Below the pieces are notes generated by a model. That model made no database searches. It was given only the letters and a program-made list of their open reading frames with translations, and was not told the DNA's origin. Both the position numbers and the translations under genes were made by a program. Below, piece after piece: positions 17,148 through 25,735 of a stretch of 64,000 nt of DNA. Positions within the stretch are counted from its first letter, which is position 1. Every line of letters begins with the position of its first letter. Source of the stretch: Streptomyces sp. HNM0574 (GTDB lineage: Bacteria > Actinomycetota > Actinomycetes > Streptomycetales > Streptomycetaceae); NCBI RefSeq assembly GCF_012726235.1, contig NZ_JAASAH010000001.1:310001-374000 (forward strand), written 5' to 3'.

Positions 17148-18335
17148 ATGCTGGACATCGCCGACGCACTGCACCAGTGGTGCGAGGAGGGGCGCGACTT
17201 CGCCGTCGCCACCGTCGTGGCCGTCAGCGGCAGCGCGCCCCGCCAGCCGGGTGCCGCGCTCGCCGTCGACGCCGACGGCGAGGCCGTCGGCAGCGTGTCC
17301 GGCGGATGTGTCGAGGGCGCGGTCTACGAGCTGTGCCGCGAGTCCCTCCGGGCGGCCACGGCCGACCCGGAGGGACGCGGCGACGGCAGCGTCGTCGAAC
17401 GCTTCGGCTACAGCGACGAGGACGCCTTCGCCGTGGGCCTCACCTGCGGCGGCGTCCTCGACGTGATGGTCACCCCGGTCCCGGCCGCCGGTGCCCGCCG
17501 CGCCGCCTTCGCCCTCGCGCTCGCCGTCGCGGCGCGGGGCGAGGCGGCGGCCGTGGCCCGTGTCGTCGAGGGCCCGGCCGAACTCACCGGCGCGGCCCTC
17601 GCGTTGTCGGTACGCGCCGACGGCAGCATCACCGGAGGCCTCGGCGGGCCGTCCGCGCTGGACGCGACCGCCGCCGTCGAGGCCCGTGCCCTGCTCGACG
17701 CCGGACGCACCGGCACCGTCGAGATCGGCGCCGACGGCAGCCGCTGCGGGCAGCCCGTCACCCTCCTCGTCGAGGCCAGCGTCCCGCCGCCGCGGATGCT
17801 CGTCTTCGGCGCCATAGATTTCGCGAGCGCCCTGGTGCGCGCCGGGTCCTTCCTCGGCTACCGGGTCACCGTCTGCGACGCGCGCCCCGTCTTCGCCACC
17901 CGCGCCCGCTTCCCCGAGGCCGACGAGGTGGTGTGCGACTGGCCGCACCGGTACCTGGACACCCAGGACGGCGCGCTGGACGCCCGCACCGTCCTCTGCG
18001 TCCTCACCCACGACGCCAAGTTCGACGTGCCGCTGCTCCAGCGCGCGCTGCGGCTGCCCGTCGCCTACATCGGCGCCATGGGCTCCCGCCGCACCCACGA
18101 GGACCGCCTCGCCCGGCTGCGCGACATCGGCGTCGGCGAGCTCGAACTGGCCCGGCTGCACTCGCCGATCGGGCTCGACCTGGGCGCCCGCACCCCCGAG
18201 GAGACGGCCCTGTCCATCGCCGCCGAGATCATCGCCTCCCGGCGCGGCGGCACCGGCCTCCCGCTCACCGGCGCCCACACCCCCATCCACCACGACGCCT
18301 CGCCCCCGGCGGGCCGCATCGGGTCCGTGGCCTGA
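17148..18335 (+). CDS. xdhC: XdhC/CoxI family protein
   Basis: 395 residues. The N-terminal XdhC/CoxI domain has VVAVSGSAPRQPGAAL and SGGCVEGAV; a C-terminal Rossmann-like domain has YRVTVCDARPVFATRARFPEAD and the closing THDAKFDVPLL and AYIGAMGSRRTHEDR. XdhC proteins bind molybdenum cofactor, promote its sulfuration and insert it into xanthine dehydrogenase. The expected glycine-rich dinucleotide loop is VFGAIDFASAL rather than GAGHVA, a form seen in actinobacterial homologs. It follows the purine permease by 67 bp and is in line with the XDH genes, so co-expression is likely. Confidence 0.9.
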   Translation: MLDIADALHQWCEEGRDFAVATVVAVSGSAPRQPGAALAVDADGEAVGSVSGGCVEGAVYELCRESLRAATADPEGRGDGSVVERFGYSDEDAFAVGLTCGGVLDVMVTPVPAAGARRAAFALALAVAARGEAAAVARVVEGPAELTGAALALSVRADGSITGGLGGPSALDATAAVEARALLDAGRTGTVEIGADGSRCGQPVTLLVEASVPPPRMLVFGAIDFASALVRAGSFLGYRVTVCDARPVFATRARFPEADEVVCDWPHRYLDTQDGALDARTVLCVLTHDAKFDVPLLQRALRLPVAYIGAMGSRRTHEDRLARLRDIGVGELELARLHSPIGLDLGARTPEETALSIAAEIIASRRGGTGLPLTGAHTPIHHDASPPAGRIGSVA

Positions 18336-18356
18336 GCGCGGCGCCGACTCCCGCCG

Positions 18357-18767
18357 TCAGCCGGGCAGTTCGTAGTCGAAGGTGTACGGGACGGACGGCT
18401 CGCCGTGCCGCGCGGTGAAGCCGCCCGTGCCCCGCAGCCCCGTCAGCTCCCCGGTGCCGGACCCGGGCACCACGGTGAACGTGCCGTGCACGGTGCCGTC
18501 CTCGCCGAAGCCGCCCCGCTCCTCGACGGTGAACGCGCCCTCCCGGCCGTCCAGTCGGCCCGCGAACAGCTGGAGGCCGGTGAACGTGCCGGTCTTCTCC
18601 GTCACGTAGACGATCGTGTACTCGCAGGTGGTGTCCGCGGCCTCGACGCCGCCCGCGAAGGAGTTGGTGACCGAGGCGCGGGCCAGCCGGGGGCCCGCGC
18701 CCTGCCCGCCCGCCGGGCTCTCCCGCCAGTCCGCGTAGGTGAAGTGGCCTGCCGTGTGCGTGCTCAT
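18357..18767 (-). CDS. DUF3224 domain protein
   Basis: 136 residues, start chosen at ATG 18767 because gggagggaac lies directly upstream; the open frame continues to 18839 without a better site. Sequence features of the DUF3224 beta-barrel-like family: FTYADWRE near the N terminus, repeated beta strands with YTIVYVTEKTGTFTGLQLF, and a Gly-Thr-rich end (GTGELTGLRGTGGFTARHG). Function is unknown; the family often sits next to YafY-type regulators. It is divergent from such a regulator here and shares a perfect operator-like palindrome with it. Confidence 0.75.
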   Translation of the reverse strand: MSTHTAGHFTYADWRESPAGGQGAGPRLARASVTNSFAGGVEAADTTCEYTIVYVTEKTGTFTGLQLFAGRLDGREGAFTVEERGGFGEDGTVHGTFTVVPGSGTGELTGLRGTGGFTARHGEPSVPYTFDYELPG

Positions 18768-18828
18768 GAACGTTCCCTCCCAAGAGGCGCGGGACCGCTT
18801 CCCGCGCTGCCCGCACAGCCTGTCGCCG

Positions 18829-18853
18829 GTACCTGACACCTTCTGTCAGGTAC
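18829..18853. promoter_or_regulatory. perfect 10-bp inverted repeat between DUF3224 and YafY-type genes
   Basis: GTACCTGACA (18829-18838), 5-bp spacer, TGTCAGGTAC (18844-18853). It is centred in the 103-bp divergent intergenic region, 18 bp before the regulator start, and contains a TGACA-n-TGTCA core. It is the best candidate operator for autoregulation and control of the divergent gene. Confidence 0.75.
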
Positions 18854-18870
18854 GGCGCGAGAATGGCACC

Positions 18871-19863
18871 ATGCGTGCCGACCGGCTTCTGTCCCTGCTG
18901 ATGCTGCTCCAGAACCGCGGGCGGATGACCGCGCCCGAACTGGCCGCGGAACTGGAGGTGTCGGTCCGCACCGTCTACCGCGACATCGAGGCCCTCGGGG
19001 CCTCCGGCGTCCCCGTCCTCGCCGAGCGCGGACCGGCGGGCGGCTACGCGCTGATGGACGGCTACCGCACCCGGCTCACCGGGCTGAGCGAGGCGGAGGC
19101 CGCGTCCCTGTTCCTCGTCGGTGCCCCCGGCCCCGCGCGCGACCTGGGCCTCGGCATGGTGCTGGCCACCGCGCGCCGCAAACTGGAGGCGGCCCTGCCC
19201 GGGGGTTCGGGCGAGCACGCGCGGCGGGTCCGGGAACGCTTCCATCTGGACGCGCCCGGCTGGTTCCGGGACGCCGACGAGGTGCCGCAACTGGAGACCG
19301 TCGCCGGAGCCGTCTGGGACCAGCGTGTGCTGCGCGTGCACTACCGCAGCTGGAGCGCGGAGACGCACCGGGAGATCCACCCGCTCGGCATCGTCCTGAA
19401 GGGCGGCATCTGGTACCTGGTGGCCCGCACCGCGGCCCCCGACGGCGACGCGCGCACCTACCGGGTCTCCCGCTTCCTCGCCGCCGAGCACACCGGCGAA
19501 CGCTTCGCGCGCCCACCGGAGTTCGACCTCACCGCCTACTGGGAGGCGGCCTCCCGCCGCCTCACCTCGGCCCTCCACCAGCACACCGCCCACCTGCGCG
19601 TCTCCCCACGCGGCCGGCGCCTCCTCCCCGTCCGCTTCGGCACCCCCGCCACCCGCGCCCTCAACGAGGCCGGCCCCCCGGACGACGACGGCTGGCGCCA
19701 CGTCCACCTCCCCGTCGAGTCCCTCCCCGTCGCCGTCTCCGACCTCCTGTGGCTGGGCCCGGAGGCGGAAACCCTCGGCCCTCCGGACCTCCGCGAGGCC
19801 GTCACCGAGGCGGTACGGGTGCTGGCGGGGTGGTACGGGGTGCCGGGAGCCGGGGCCGACTGA
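18871..19863 (+). CDS. YafY-type HTH/WYL transcriptional regulator
   Basis: 330 residues from ATG 18871. The N-terminal winged HTH (MRADRLLSLLMLLQNRGR, then MTAPELAAELEVSVRTVYRD) is a DeoR/HTH_11-like domain; the middle carries the WYL domain (VHYRSWSAETHREIHPLGIV, GGIWYLVA); a C-terminal WCX-like extension follows. WYL domains bind ligands, often nucleotides or nucleic acid. It is divergent from a DUF3224 gene with a perfect inverted repeat between them, a common pair in actinobacteria. No ligand can be inferred. Confidence 0.88.
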   Translation: MRADRLLSLLMLLQNRGRMTAPELAAELEVSVRTVYRDIEALGASGVPVLAERGPAGGYALMDGYRTRLTGLSEAEAASLFLVGAPGPARDLGLGMVLATARRKLEAALPGGSGEHARRVRERFHLDAPGWFRDADEVPQLETVAGAVWDQRVLRVHYRSWSAETHREIHPLGIVLKGGIWYLVARTAAPDGDARTYRVSRFLAAEHTGERFARPPEFDLTAYWEAASRRLTSALHQHTAHLRVSPRGRRLLPVRFGTPATRALNEAGPPDDDGWRHVHLPVESLPVAVSDLLWLGPEAETLGPPDLREAVTEAVRVLAGWYGVPGAGAD

Positions 19864-19880
19864 GGCAGGCGTGGCCCGCG

Positions 19881-20930
19881 TCAGGCCGGAAGCCGCAGCC
19901 CCCGCCCCGCCGCACCCGGGCGTGCCGTGCCGTGAGCCGGGCCGAGGAGGGCCAGGCCGAGGGGGGTGAGGGTGTGGCGGACGGCGTTGCGGTGGCGGGT
20001 GCTGGTGATGAGGCCGGCGGCGCGGAGCACGGCGGCGTGCTCGCTGGCGGAGGAGACCGACACCCCGGCGCGGAGGGCGAGTTCGCTGGTGGTGCACTCG
20101 CCGCCGAGGGACTGGAGGACGGCGGCGCGGGTGTGCCCGAGCAGGCGTGCCAGGTGCGGCCCGCCCGCGTCGACGGTGGTGCCGGGGAGCGCGGCCGGGT
20201 GGGGGCCGCCGGGCGGTGCGGTGGCCGGGACGCGTTCGGCCGGGTAGACGAGGGTGGGCGGCAGCGCCGGGTCGGCCAGGGCGACGGGTGTGCGGCGGCA
20301 GAAGTACGAGGGCACCAACAGCAGTCCGCGCCCGGCGAGTTCGACGTCCCGGTCGACGGGATAGTCGGCCTCCAGTACGGAACCGTCCCACCGCATGAGC
20401 GGCGTGAAGGTGCGCAGCATGGCCTCCGTCCCGCCGTACCACTGGGTGCGGGCCCGCCAGGCGCGGTCGGCCTCGGTGCGGGCGCGGACGCGCGGCCAGG
20501 ACGGGCCGAGTGCGGTGCGCCGGTAGTCGCGCAGGGCGGCCTCCAGCGCTCGCAGCGCGGTCGCCGATCCCTCGGCCAGGGAACGCGTCCACGGGGAGAG
20601 GGGGCCGTTCTCGGCCAGCCGGCCGATCTGGGCGCGGAGTTCGGTGCGCGGGGTCGACAGCAGTGCGTCGAGTCCGGCCTCCAGTCCGTTCGATCCCTCG
20701 GGCGGGGTGAGGAAGTCGGGGGAGTAGCCGCGTACGGGGGCCAGTGGCAGCAGTGCACGCAGCGGGGTGCGGGCCGAGCGCAGGACCTGTCCGCGCCAGG
20801 TGGCGAGGGTGGGGTCGGGCTCCCGTTCCTGGAGTTCCTGCAGGCTGAGGAGCGTTTCCCAGAGCGGGTCGGGGCCGTCGGCGACGTGGGTGCGGGCGAT
20901 GTCGACTGCGGTGAAGTGCAGGCGCAGCAT
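19881..20930 (-). CDS. ArsR-like winged-helix regulator (DUF5937 type)
   Basis: 349 residues, start chosen at ATG 20930 after gggggagaac; the frame is open to 21248 but the extra N terminus is not protein-like. The first two-thirds is the all-helical ligand-region typical of DUF5937 proteins (LHFTAVDIARTHVADGPDPLWE). The C-terminal third is an ArsR-type winged helix: HTRAAVLQSLGGECTTSELA, GVSVSSASEHAAVLRAAGLI, then a wing with RHRNAVRHTLTPLG. It probably represses nearby or its own transcription; the effector is unknown. Confidence 0.85.
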   Translation of the reverse strand: MLRLHFTAVDIARTHVADGPDPLWETLLSLQELQEREPDPTLATWRGQVLRSARTPLRALLPLAPVRGYSPDFLTPPEGSNGLEAGLDALLSTPRTELRAQIGRLAENGPLSPWTRSLAEGSATALRALEAALRDYRRTALGPSWPRVRARTEADRAWRARTQWYGGTEAMLRTFTPLMRWDGSVLEADYPVDRDVELAGRGLLLVPSYFCRRTPVALADPALPPTLVYPAERVPATAPPGGPHPAALPGTTVDAGGPHLARLLGHTRAAVLQSLGGECTTSELALRAGVSVSSASEHAAVLRAAGLITSTRHRNAVRHTLTPLGLALLGPAHGTARPGAAGRGLRLPA

Positions 20931-21246
20931 GGTCTGTTCTCCCCCGATGTGCGGTGCGCCGTGCGGCGCGGCGGCGCCTTGCGGGCCGCCCGAGCACGGC
21001 CGTGCGCCCCCCGAAAGAGGGGCGGCCGTCGAAACTGCTGTGACCTTGCTGTGTGTGCTGCTTCCCTGGCAAGGGAGAACGGGGACTTGGGACAGCGGGA
21101 CGCCCGGACGGCCGCCGACTGCCGTGACGTGCCGCGGTGGGACGCCGGGACGGGCGGTGGGACGCCGCCACGGGACGGGCGGCGCGCCGGGAACGGGAGC
21201 CGGAACGGGCGTACCGCGCACGGGGGATGACGATTCGGGGGACGCC
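20931..21246. promoter_or_regulatory. divergent promoter region, ArsR-like gene / HTH-glycosidase-like gene
   Basis: 316 bp without a gene. It holds a short inverted repeat TCCCT-ggca-AGGGA at 21063-21076, a hairpin ccccccgaaagagggg around 21007-21022, and several copies of GGGACGCC between 21090 and 21180. One of these may be the ArsR-type operator; nothing decides between them. Confidence 0.4.
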
Positions 21247-23019
21247 ATGTCGTCGACGGGACAGAGGCAGGGCCCGCCGGGCCCCGGGGAACTGGCCGAG
21301 CTGCTGGAGGACTTGAAGCGGCGCAGCGGCCGCAGCTACGCGGCACTCGCGCACCGCACCGGACTCAGCGGCTCCACACTGCACCGGTACTGCCGGGGGA
21401 CGACGGTGCCGCCGTCGTTCGGCGCGATCGAACGGATCGCCCGTGTGAGCGGCGCGACGCGGCAGGAACTCGACCAGCTCTTCCGCGCCTGGTCCCGCAC
21501 CGCCGCAGGCGAGCGGGGGACGGAAGGGACGGCTCCGGAGCCGGAGCCCGTCCCCGTCCCGGAAGCACGCCCCGGGCCCGGGGCGCCGTGCCCGCCCGCT
21601 CCCCTCCGTCCCGTCCCCCGGCAGGACGGCGTGCGGGCCTTACGTCCGTACGCCTGGCTGCGGTTGGCGGCGCTGATGGCCGTGCTCGCGCTGACCACGG
21701 TGTCCAGCGGCATGTGGGCCCAGCGGCCGGGCGGGACGGAGACCGGGCGGGAGACGGCGGACGGCCGCGTGACGGGCAGTGGAGCGACGGGCGGCGCGGG
21801 GGAGCGGCAGCGTCCCGAGGGGCCGTACTGGGGGAGCGCGCCGCGGCCGGTGGAGTCGGCGTTCTTCGGGATGTCGCTGAGCGACGACCAGGGGCGGATG
21901 CCGTCGTTCCGGGTGGGCTCCGTCCGGCTGTGGGAGAGCGGGACGCGCTGGAGTCTGCTGGAGCCGGAGCGGGGCGTGTACCGGTGGGCGACGCTGGACC
22001 GGCTGGTACGGGCTGCCGAACGGCGGGGCCTGCCCGTGCTGTTCACCATCGGCGGCACCCCACCGTGGGCGGCGCCGGACGGCGCGGGCTCCGCGTACCG
22101 GGACGCCGGCGCTTCCCCGCCGGACGACCTGCGGGACTGGGACCGCTTCGTGACCCGGCTCGTCACCCGCTACCGCGGACGGATCGAGGCGTACGAACTG
22201 TGGGACTACCCGAGCCACCGGCTGCACTACGCGGGCGGTCTCGGCACGCTCGCCGAGATGGTGGAGCGGGCCGCCGGGATCATCCGGGACGGTGACCCGC
22301 TGGCGCGCGTGGTGTGCCCCTCCTTCGGCGCGCTGTGGACGGAGCAAGGCCGGGAGCGGCTGCGGGAGTTCGTGCGGACCGGCGCGTACGACCACTGCGA
22401 CGTGGCCGCGCTGAAGATGCCGCCGCGCCGTCCCGACGGCAGGCCGGAGGACGTCATCGAGCTGACGCGGGTGGTGAACCGGCTGTTCTTCGAGGAGGAG
22501 CAGAGCGAGCTGGAGCTGTGGAACACCGGCCCCGACCGGAGCGTCGCGCTCGCCCCGCCGCTCGGCGCGGCCCGCGCCCGCGGCTACGCGCCCCGCTACT
22601 ACCTCGCGGGCCTGTACGCGAGCGACGACAACCTGACCCGCGGCTACTTCTACGCCTGGGGCAGCGCCGACGTGCCCCTCGTCGTCCAGCTCGCGGGCGG
22701 GCCGCCGACGGAGGCGGGCCTGCGGATGGGGCGGCTGGCGGAGTGGCTGGACGGTGCCGGCATCACCGCCTGCGGCCAGGGCATGTCCTTCGGCCTGCCG
22801 AAGGGCGTGTACTCGTGCACCTTCGTACGGGACGGCAGCACGTTCGCCGTCCGCTGGTCGGCGCGCGGCCCGGCGGCCACGACGGCCGACGCCGGCGTCC
22901 ACCGGGTGCGGTCGCTGGACGGCACGGCGCGGACGGTCCGCCCCGGCGAGCGCGTCGTCGTCGACGGTGACCCGGTTGCCTTCGACTACCGCAGGGGCGC
23001 GACCGGCGTACGCGGCTGA
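21247..23019 (+). CDS. HTH - membrane segment - glycoside hydrolase-like protein with a TTA codon
   Basis: 590 residues. Residues 14-82 form an XRE-like helix-turn-helix (RSYAALAHRTGLSGSTLHRY), followed by a Pro/Glu linker, one membrane helix at about 135-155, and from about 195 a TIM-barrel-like domain similar to GH39-type hydrolases. The position that should carry the acid/base motif WNEPN reads W319-D-Y-P-S, and the second catalytic strand reads LWNTGPD (W425), so both catalytic glutamates appear absent. Codon 132 is TTA (21640-21642), so translation should depend on the bldA tRNA. The topology puts the HTH inside and the barrel outside the cell. A signal-sensing role is possible; function is unknown. 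Confidence 0.75.
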   Translation: MSSTGQRQGPPGPGELAELLEDLKRRSGRSYAALAHRTGLSGSTLHRYCRGTTVPPSFGAIERIARVSGATRQELDQLFRAWSRTAAGERGTEGTAPEPEPVPVPEARPGPGAPCPPAPLRPVPRQDGVRALRPYAWLRLAALMAVLALTTVSSGMWAQRPGGTETGRETADGRVTGSGATGGAGERQRPEGPYWGSAPRPVESAFFGMSLSDDQGRMPSFRVGSVRLWESGTRWSLLEPERGVYRWATLDRLVRAAERRGLPVLFTIGGTPPWAAPDGAGSAYRDAGASPPDDLRDWDRFVTRLVTRYRGRIEAYELWDYPSHRLHYAGGLGTLAEMVERAAGIIRDGDPLARVVCPSFGALWTEQGRERLREFVRTGAYDHCDVAALKMPPRRPDGRPEDVIELTRVVNRLFFEEEQSELELWNTGPDRSVALAPPLGAARARGYAPRYYLAGLYASDDNLTRGYFYAWGSADVPLVVQLAGGPPTEAGLRMGRLAEWLDGAGITACGQGMSFGLPKGVYSCTFVRDGSTFAVRWSARGPAATTADAGVHRVRSLDGTARTVRPGERVVVDGDPVAFDYRRGATGVRG

Positions 23020-23025
23020 CCGCCG

Positions 23026-24483
23026 TCAGCTCCCCGCCCGTCCCGGCTCCGGCGCTTTCGTCCCGCAGACGGGTGCCGTGTCGGTGACGTGCTGGGCGGT
23101 GGCGCGAGCGCGGCGTCCCGTGGTGAGGAACCCGAGGGCGAGGACGGCCAGTCCGCAGCCGGTGATGATCCACCAGCCGGTGCCGGACCGGCCCGCGGCG
23201 AGCGCCGCGCCGATGACGGCGACGCCGAGCGCGGAGCCGACCTGGCGGCTGGTCGAGGCGATGCCGGCGGCGACCCCGGCGCGGGCGCGGGGCATGCCGG
23301 AGACGGCCGAGTTGGTGATGGGCGCGTTGACGAGCCCGAAGCCGGCGCCGAACAGGACGTACGAGGTGAACAGCAGCGCGTCCGAACTCTCGGCGTGGAA
23401 CCCGGCGAAGAGCACGCCACCGGCCGTCATGCCCACCCCGGCGAGCACCAGCGGCAGCCGGGCGCCGCGCGCGGCGACGAGCAGCCCGGACAGCGGCGCG
23501 CACACGCCCGTCAGGACGGCCATGGGCAGCAGGTGCAGCCCGGCCTCGAAGGCGGACATGCCGCGCGCGTTCTGGAGATGAAGAGTGTTGAGGAAGAGGA
23601 ACCCGGCGAGCGCGGCGAAGGCCACCACGGCGGTGACGGTCGCGCCGCTGAACGGGACGCTGCGGAAGAAGCGCAGCTCGATGAGGGGTTCGCGGCGCCG
23701 CCGCTCGTAGCGGACCAGGACGGCGAGGGACCCGGCCGTGAGCGCGAAGCAGCCGAGGATCGCGGGGGAGGTCCAGCCGGAACCGCCGCCCTCGATGATG
23801 CCGAAGGTGAGCGAGCCGAGGGCGAGGACGACCAGCAACTGCCCGACGGGGTCGGCCCGTCGGGCCGCCGGTGCCCGGGACTCGGGCACGAAGAGGGTGG
23901 TGAGCAGCAGCGCGGCCAGCCCGACCGGCAGGTTGATCCAGAAGATCCCGCGCCATCCCACGGAGGCCACGAGCGCGCCGCCGAGCAGCGGGCCCGCGGC
24001 CATGGATATGCCGACGACGCCGCCCCACACGCCGATGGCGCGGGCCCGTTCGCGGGGTTCGGTGAAGGTGTTGGTGATGATCGACATCGCCACCGGGTTG
24101 AGCATCGAGCCGCCGACGGCCTGCACCGTGCGGAAGGCGACGAGCCAGCCGAGCCCGGGCGCCAGCGCGCACAGCAGCGAACCGGCCGTGAACAGCGCCA
24201 GCCCGGCCCGGAACACCCGCCGCCGCCCGATCCGGTCGGCCGTGGACCCGGCGAGCATCAGGAACGAGGCGAGGACGAGGGTGTACGCGTCGATCACCCA
24301 CTGGAGGCCGGACACCGAGGCGTCCAACTCCCGCTGGAGCGCGGGCAGGGCGACGTTCAGCGCGGTGCTGTCGAGGCTGACGAGCAGCAGGCTCATGCAG
24401 CAGATCGCCAGGACGGCCGTCCGCCGGCGGCGGGAGAGGCTCCCCCCTTCCGGGGGCGGGGAGAACGGGGCTGGTGTGGACAT
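23026..24483 (-). CDS. MFS multidrug exporter, DHA2 (14-TM) type
   Basis: 485 residues from ATG 24483, which is preceded by ggaggg; an ATG 12 bases further up is closer to its own Shine-Dalgarno than usual. The sequence has the EmrB/QacA pattern: LLLVSLDSTALNVALPALQ (motif D1), LAGSTADRIGRRRVFRAG (motif A), and RAIGVWGGVVGISMAAGPLLGG (motif C of antiporters). It exports drugs or toxic metabolites by proton antiport in known members. It converges with the HTH-glycosidase-like gene, ending 6 bp from it, and no adjacent regulator in the same direction points to its inducer. Confidence 0.9.
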   Translation of the reverse strand: MSTPAPFSPPPEGGSLSRRRRTAVLAICCMSLLLVSLDSTALNVALPALQRELDASVSGLQWVIDAYTLVLASFLMLAGSTADRIGRRRVFRAGLALFTAGSLLCALAPGLGWLVAFRTVQAVGGSMLNPVAMSIITNTFTEPRERARAIGVWGGVVGISMAAGPLLGGALVASVGWRGIFWINLPVGLAALLLTTLFVPESRAPAARRADPVGQLLVVLALGSLTFGIIEGGGSGWTSPAILGCFALTAGSLAVLVRYERRRREPLIELRFFRSVPFSGATVTAVVAFAALAGFLFLNTLHLQNARGMSAFEAGLHLLPMAVLTGVCAPLSGLLVAARGARLPLVLAGVGMTAGGVLFAGFHAESSDALLFTSYVLFGAGFGLVNAPITNSAVSGMPRARAGVAAGIASTSRQVGSALGVAVIGAALAAGRSGTGWWIITGCGLAVLALGFLTTGRRARATAQHVTDTAPVCGTKAPEPGRAGS

Positions 24484-24528
24484 GCCCTCCAGCATCCTCC
24501 TGCCGGGGCCGGGTGCGGCCCCGGGGTG

Positions 24529-24975
24529 TCAGCCTTCCTCGCCGCGCAGCGCGGCGGCCCAGCCGCTCTGGACCATGGTCTGGAAGTACCAGGAGCCGTC
24601 CTGCTTCACGAGGACGTCGGCGTAGCGCATCCGCGTCGTGCGGCCGCCGGCGGTCATGGCGGAGTCGGTGTGGACGACGGCGAGGGAGCGGCCGAGGAAG
24701 TGCGGGGTGCGCTCCGAGGTGAAGCGCACCTCCTCGTCTCCCGAGGCGCCCATGACCCGGGACATGGTGCTCAGGTACCGCTCCCGGTCCCACTGCGCCG
24801 CGCAGCCGGAGCCGGGGGCTCCGTCCTCGTCGGTGACCAGGTTGAGCGGGAAGAGCGCCATCGCGGCCATGGCCTCGACGTCGCCCCGCTCGGCGTGCGC
24901 GTCGTACCGCGCGAACCAGTCCTCCAGTTCGGCGCGTTCCCGCGCGTACGGGTCGGTCTCGTCGGTGTGCTGCAC
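24529..24975 (-). CDS. NTF2-like (SnoaL/DUF4440-type) protein
   Basis: 148 residues with an NTF2-like cone fold pattern: an initial helix (LEDWFARYDAHAERGDVEAM), followed by FPLNLVTDEDG, and C-terminal strands (RMRYADVLVKQDGSWYFQTM). Such proteins act as small-molecule isomerases, dehydratases or binding proteins, and several are in antibiotic pathways, but no catalytic residue set can be read here. It is upstream of and in line with the drug exporter gene, 45 bp apart. Confidence 0.7.
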   Translation of the reverse strand: MQHTDETDPYARERAELEDWFARYDAHAERGDVEAMAAMALFPLNLVTDEDGAPGSGCAAQWDRERYLSTMSRVMGASGDEEVRFTSERTPHFLGRSLAVVHTDSAMTAGGRTTRMRYADVLVKQDGSWYFQTMVQSGWAAALRGEEG

Positions 24976-25086
24976 GGTGGCCTCCCGGGGGTGGGTTTCG
25001 GGGGCCCGAAGGTACTGCGGCGGAGGCGGGTGGTCAAACTTGAATAGTTTGCGTCGAGGGCCGGGCGGAGGTGTGTCCGGGGCCGG

Positions 25087-25602
25087 TCAGTCGTCCAGGG
25101 CGACGGTGAGGTCGAGTTCCACCCGCTGGCCGGGGAAGCCCAGCTGGGCGACGCCGAGCAGGGTGCTGGCCGAGGTGAACGCGGGGGCCAGCGGCGAGTC
25201 GAGCAGCCGGTCCCAGACGGACACCAGCACCTCCCGCTCCGCGCTCGCCACATAGATCACCGAGCGCACCACCTGCTCGGGAGCGGCCCCCACCGCCGCC
25301 AGCGCCGCGAGCGCGTTCGCCGCGACCTGGCCGGCCTGCGCCTGGGGATCGTCCGGTGCGACCATCCCGCCGGCGTGGTCCAGCGGGCACTGCCCGGCGA
25401 GATAGGCCGTGCGCCCGGCCTCGACGACGGTGACGTGGTGGTAGCCCGGCGTCGCGTGCAGCTCGTCGGGGTTGACCCGGGTGATCGCGCGGCGCGGGGT
25501 GCTCGGACGGTGCGGCGCGCCGTCGGTTCCGGTGTTCGGCATGGGAGCCAGCCTCGCAGTCAACTCGCGCCCGCTCCACGGGTTTTCGCCGTCCCGGACC
25601 AC
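25087..25602 (-). CDS. RidA/YjgF-family protein
   Basis: 171 residues if translation starts at GTG 25602, which has a strong ribosome site (gggaggtg, 8 bases upstream); a shorter version from ATG 25542 lacks such a site. The conserved core is TRVNPDELHATPGYHH, TAYLAGQCPLD, QVAANALAALAAVGA, VVRSVIYVAS and RVELDLTVAL. RidA proteins hydrolyse reactive 2-aminoacrylate-type imines. The Arg that binds the substrate carboxylate in RidA (in a P-A-R-S context) appears replaced in AFTSASTLLGV, so it may belong to a non-deaminase subgroup. The N-terminal extension of ~40 residues is unusual. Confidence 0.8.
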   Translation of the reverse strand: MVRDGENPWSGRELTARLAPMPNTGTDGAPHRPSTPRRAITRVNPDELHATPGYHHVTVVEAGRTAYLAGQCPLDHAGGMVAPDDPQAQAGQVAANALAALAAVGAAPEQVVRSVIYVASAEREVLVSVWDRLLDSPLAPAFTSASTLLGVAQLGFPGQRVELDLTVALDD

Positions 25603-25735
25603 CCGGCCGTCACCTCCCGCGCCGCGCCGTACCGGTGCCCGGGGGTGGTGCGCGGGCGATCACCGGAGCCAGGATGTCCCCAGCGCGGCTGCGCCGCCCC
25701 TCGCGCAGCCGAGGAACCGCCCCGGAGGAGAAGAG

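Noticed and set aside
14854..17466. Plus-strand open frame spanning the XDH-permease gap and the permease
   Set aside because: Only compositional; the permease is read in another frame and the gap part has no coding signal.
18265..21384. 3.1-kb minus-strand open frame over DUF3224, YafY and ArsR-like genes
   Set aside because: Covers several real genes on both strands; the translation is low complexity.
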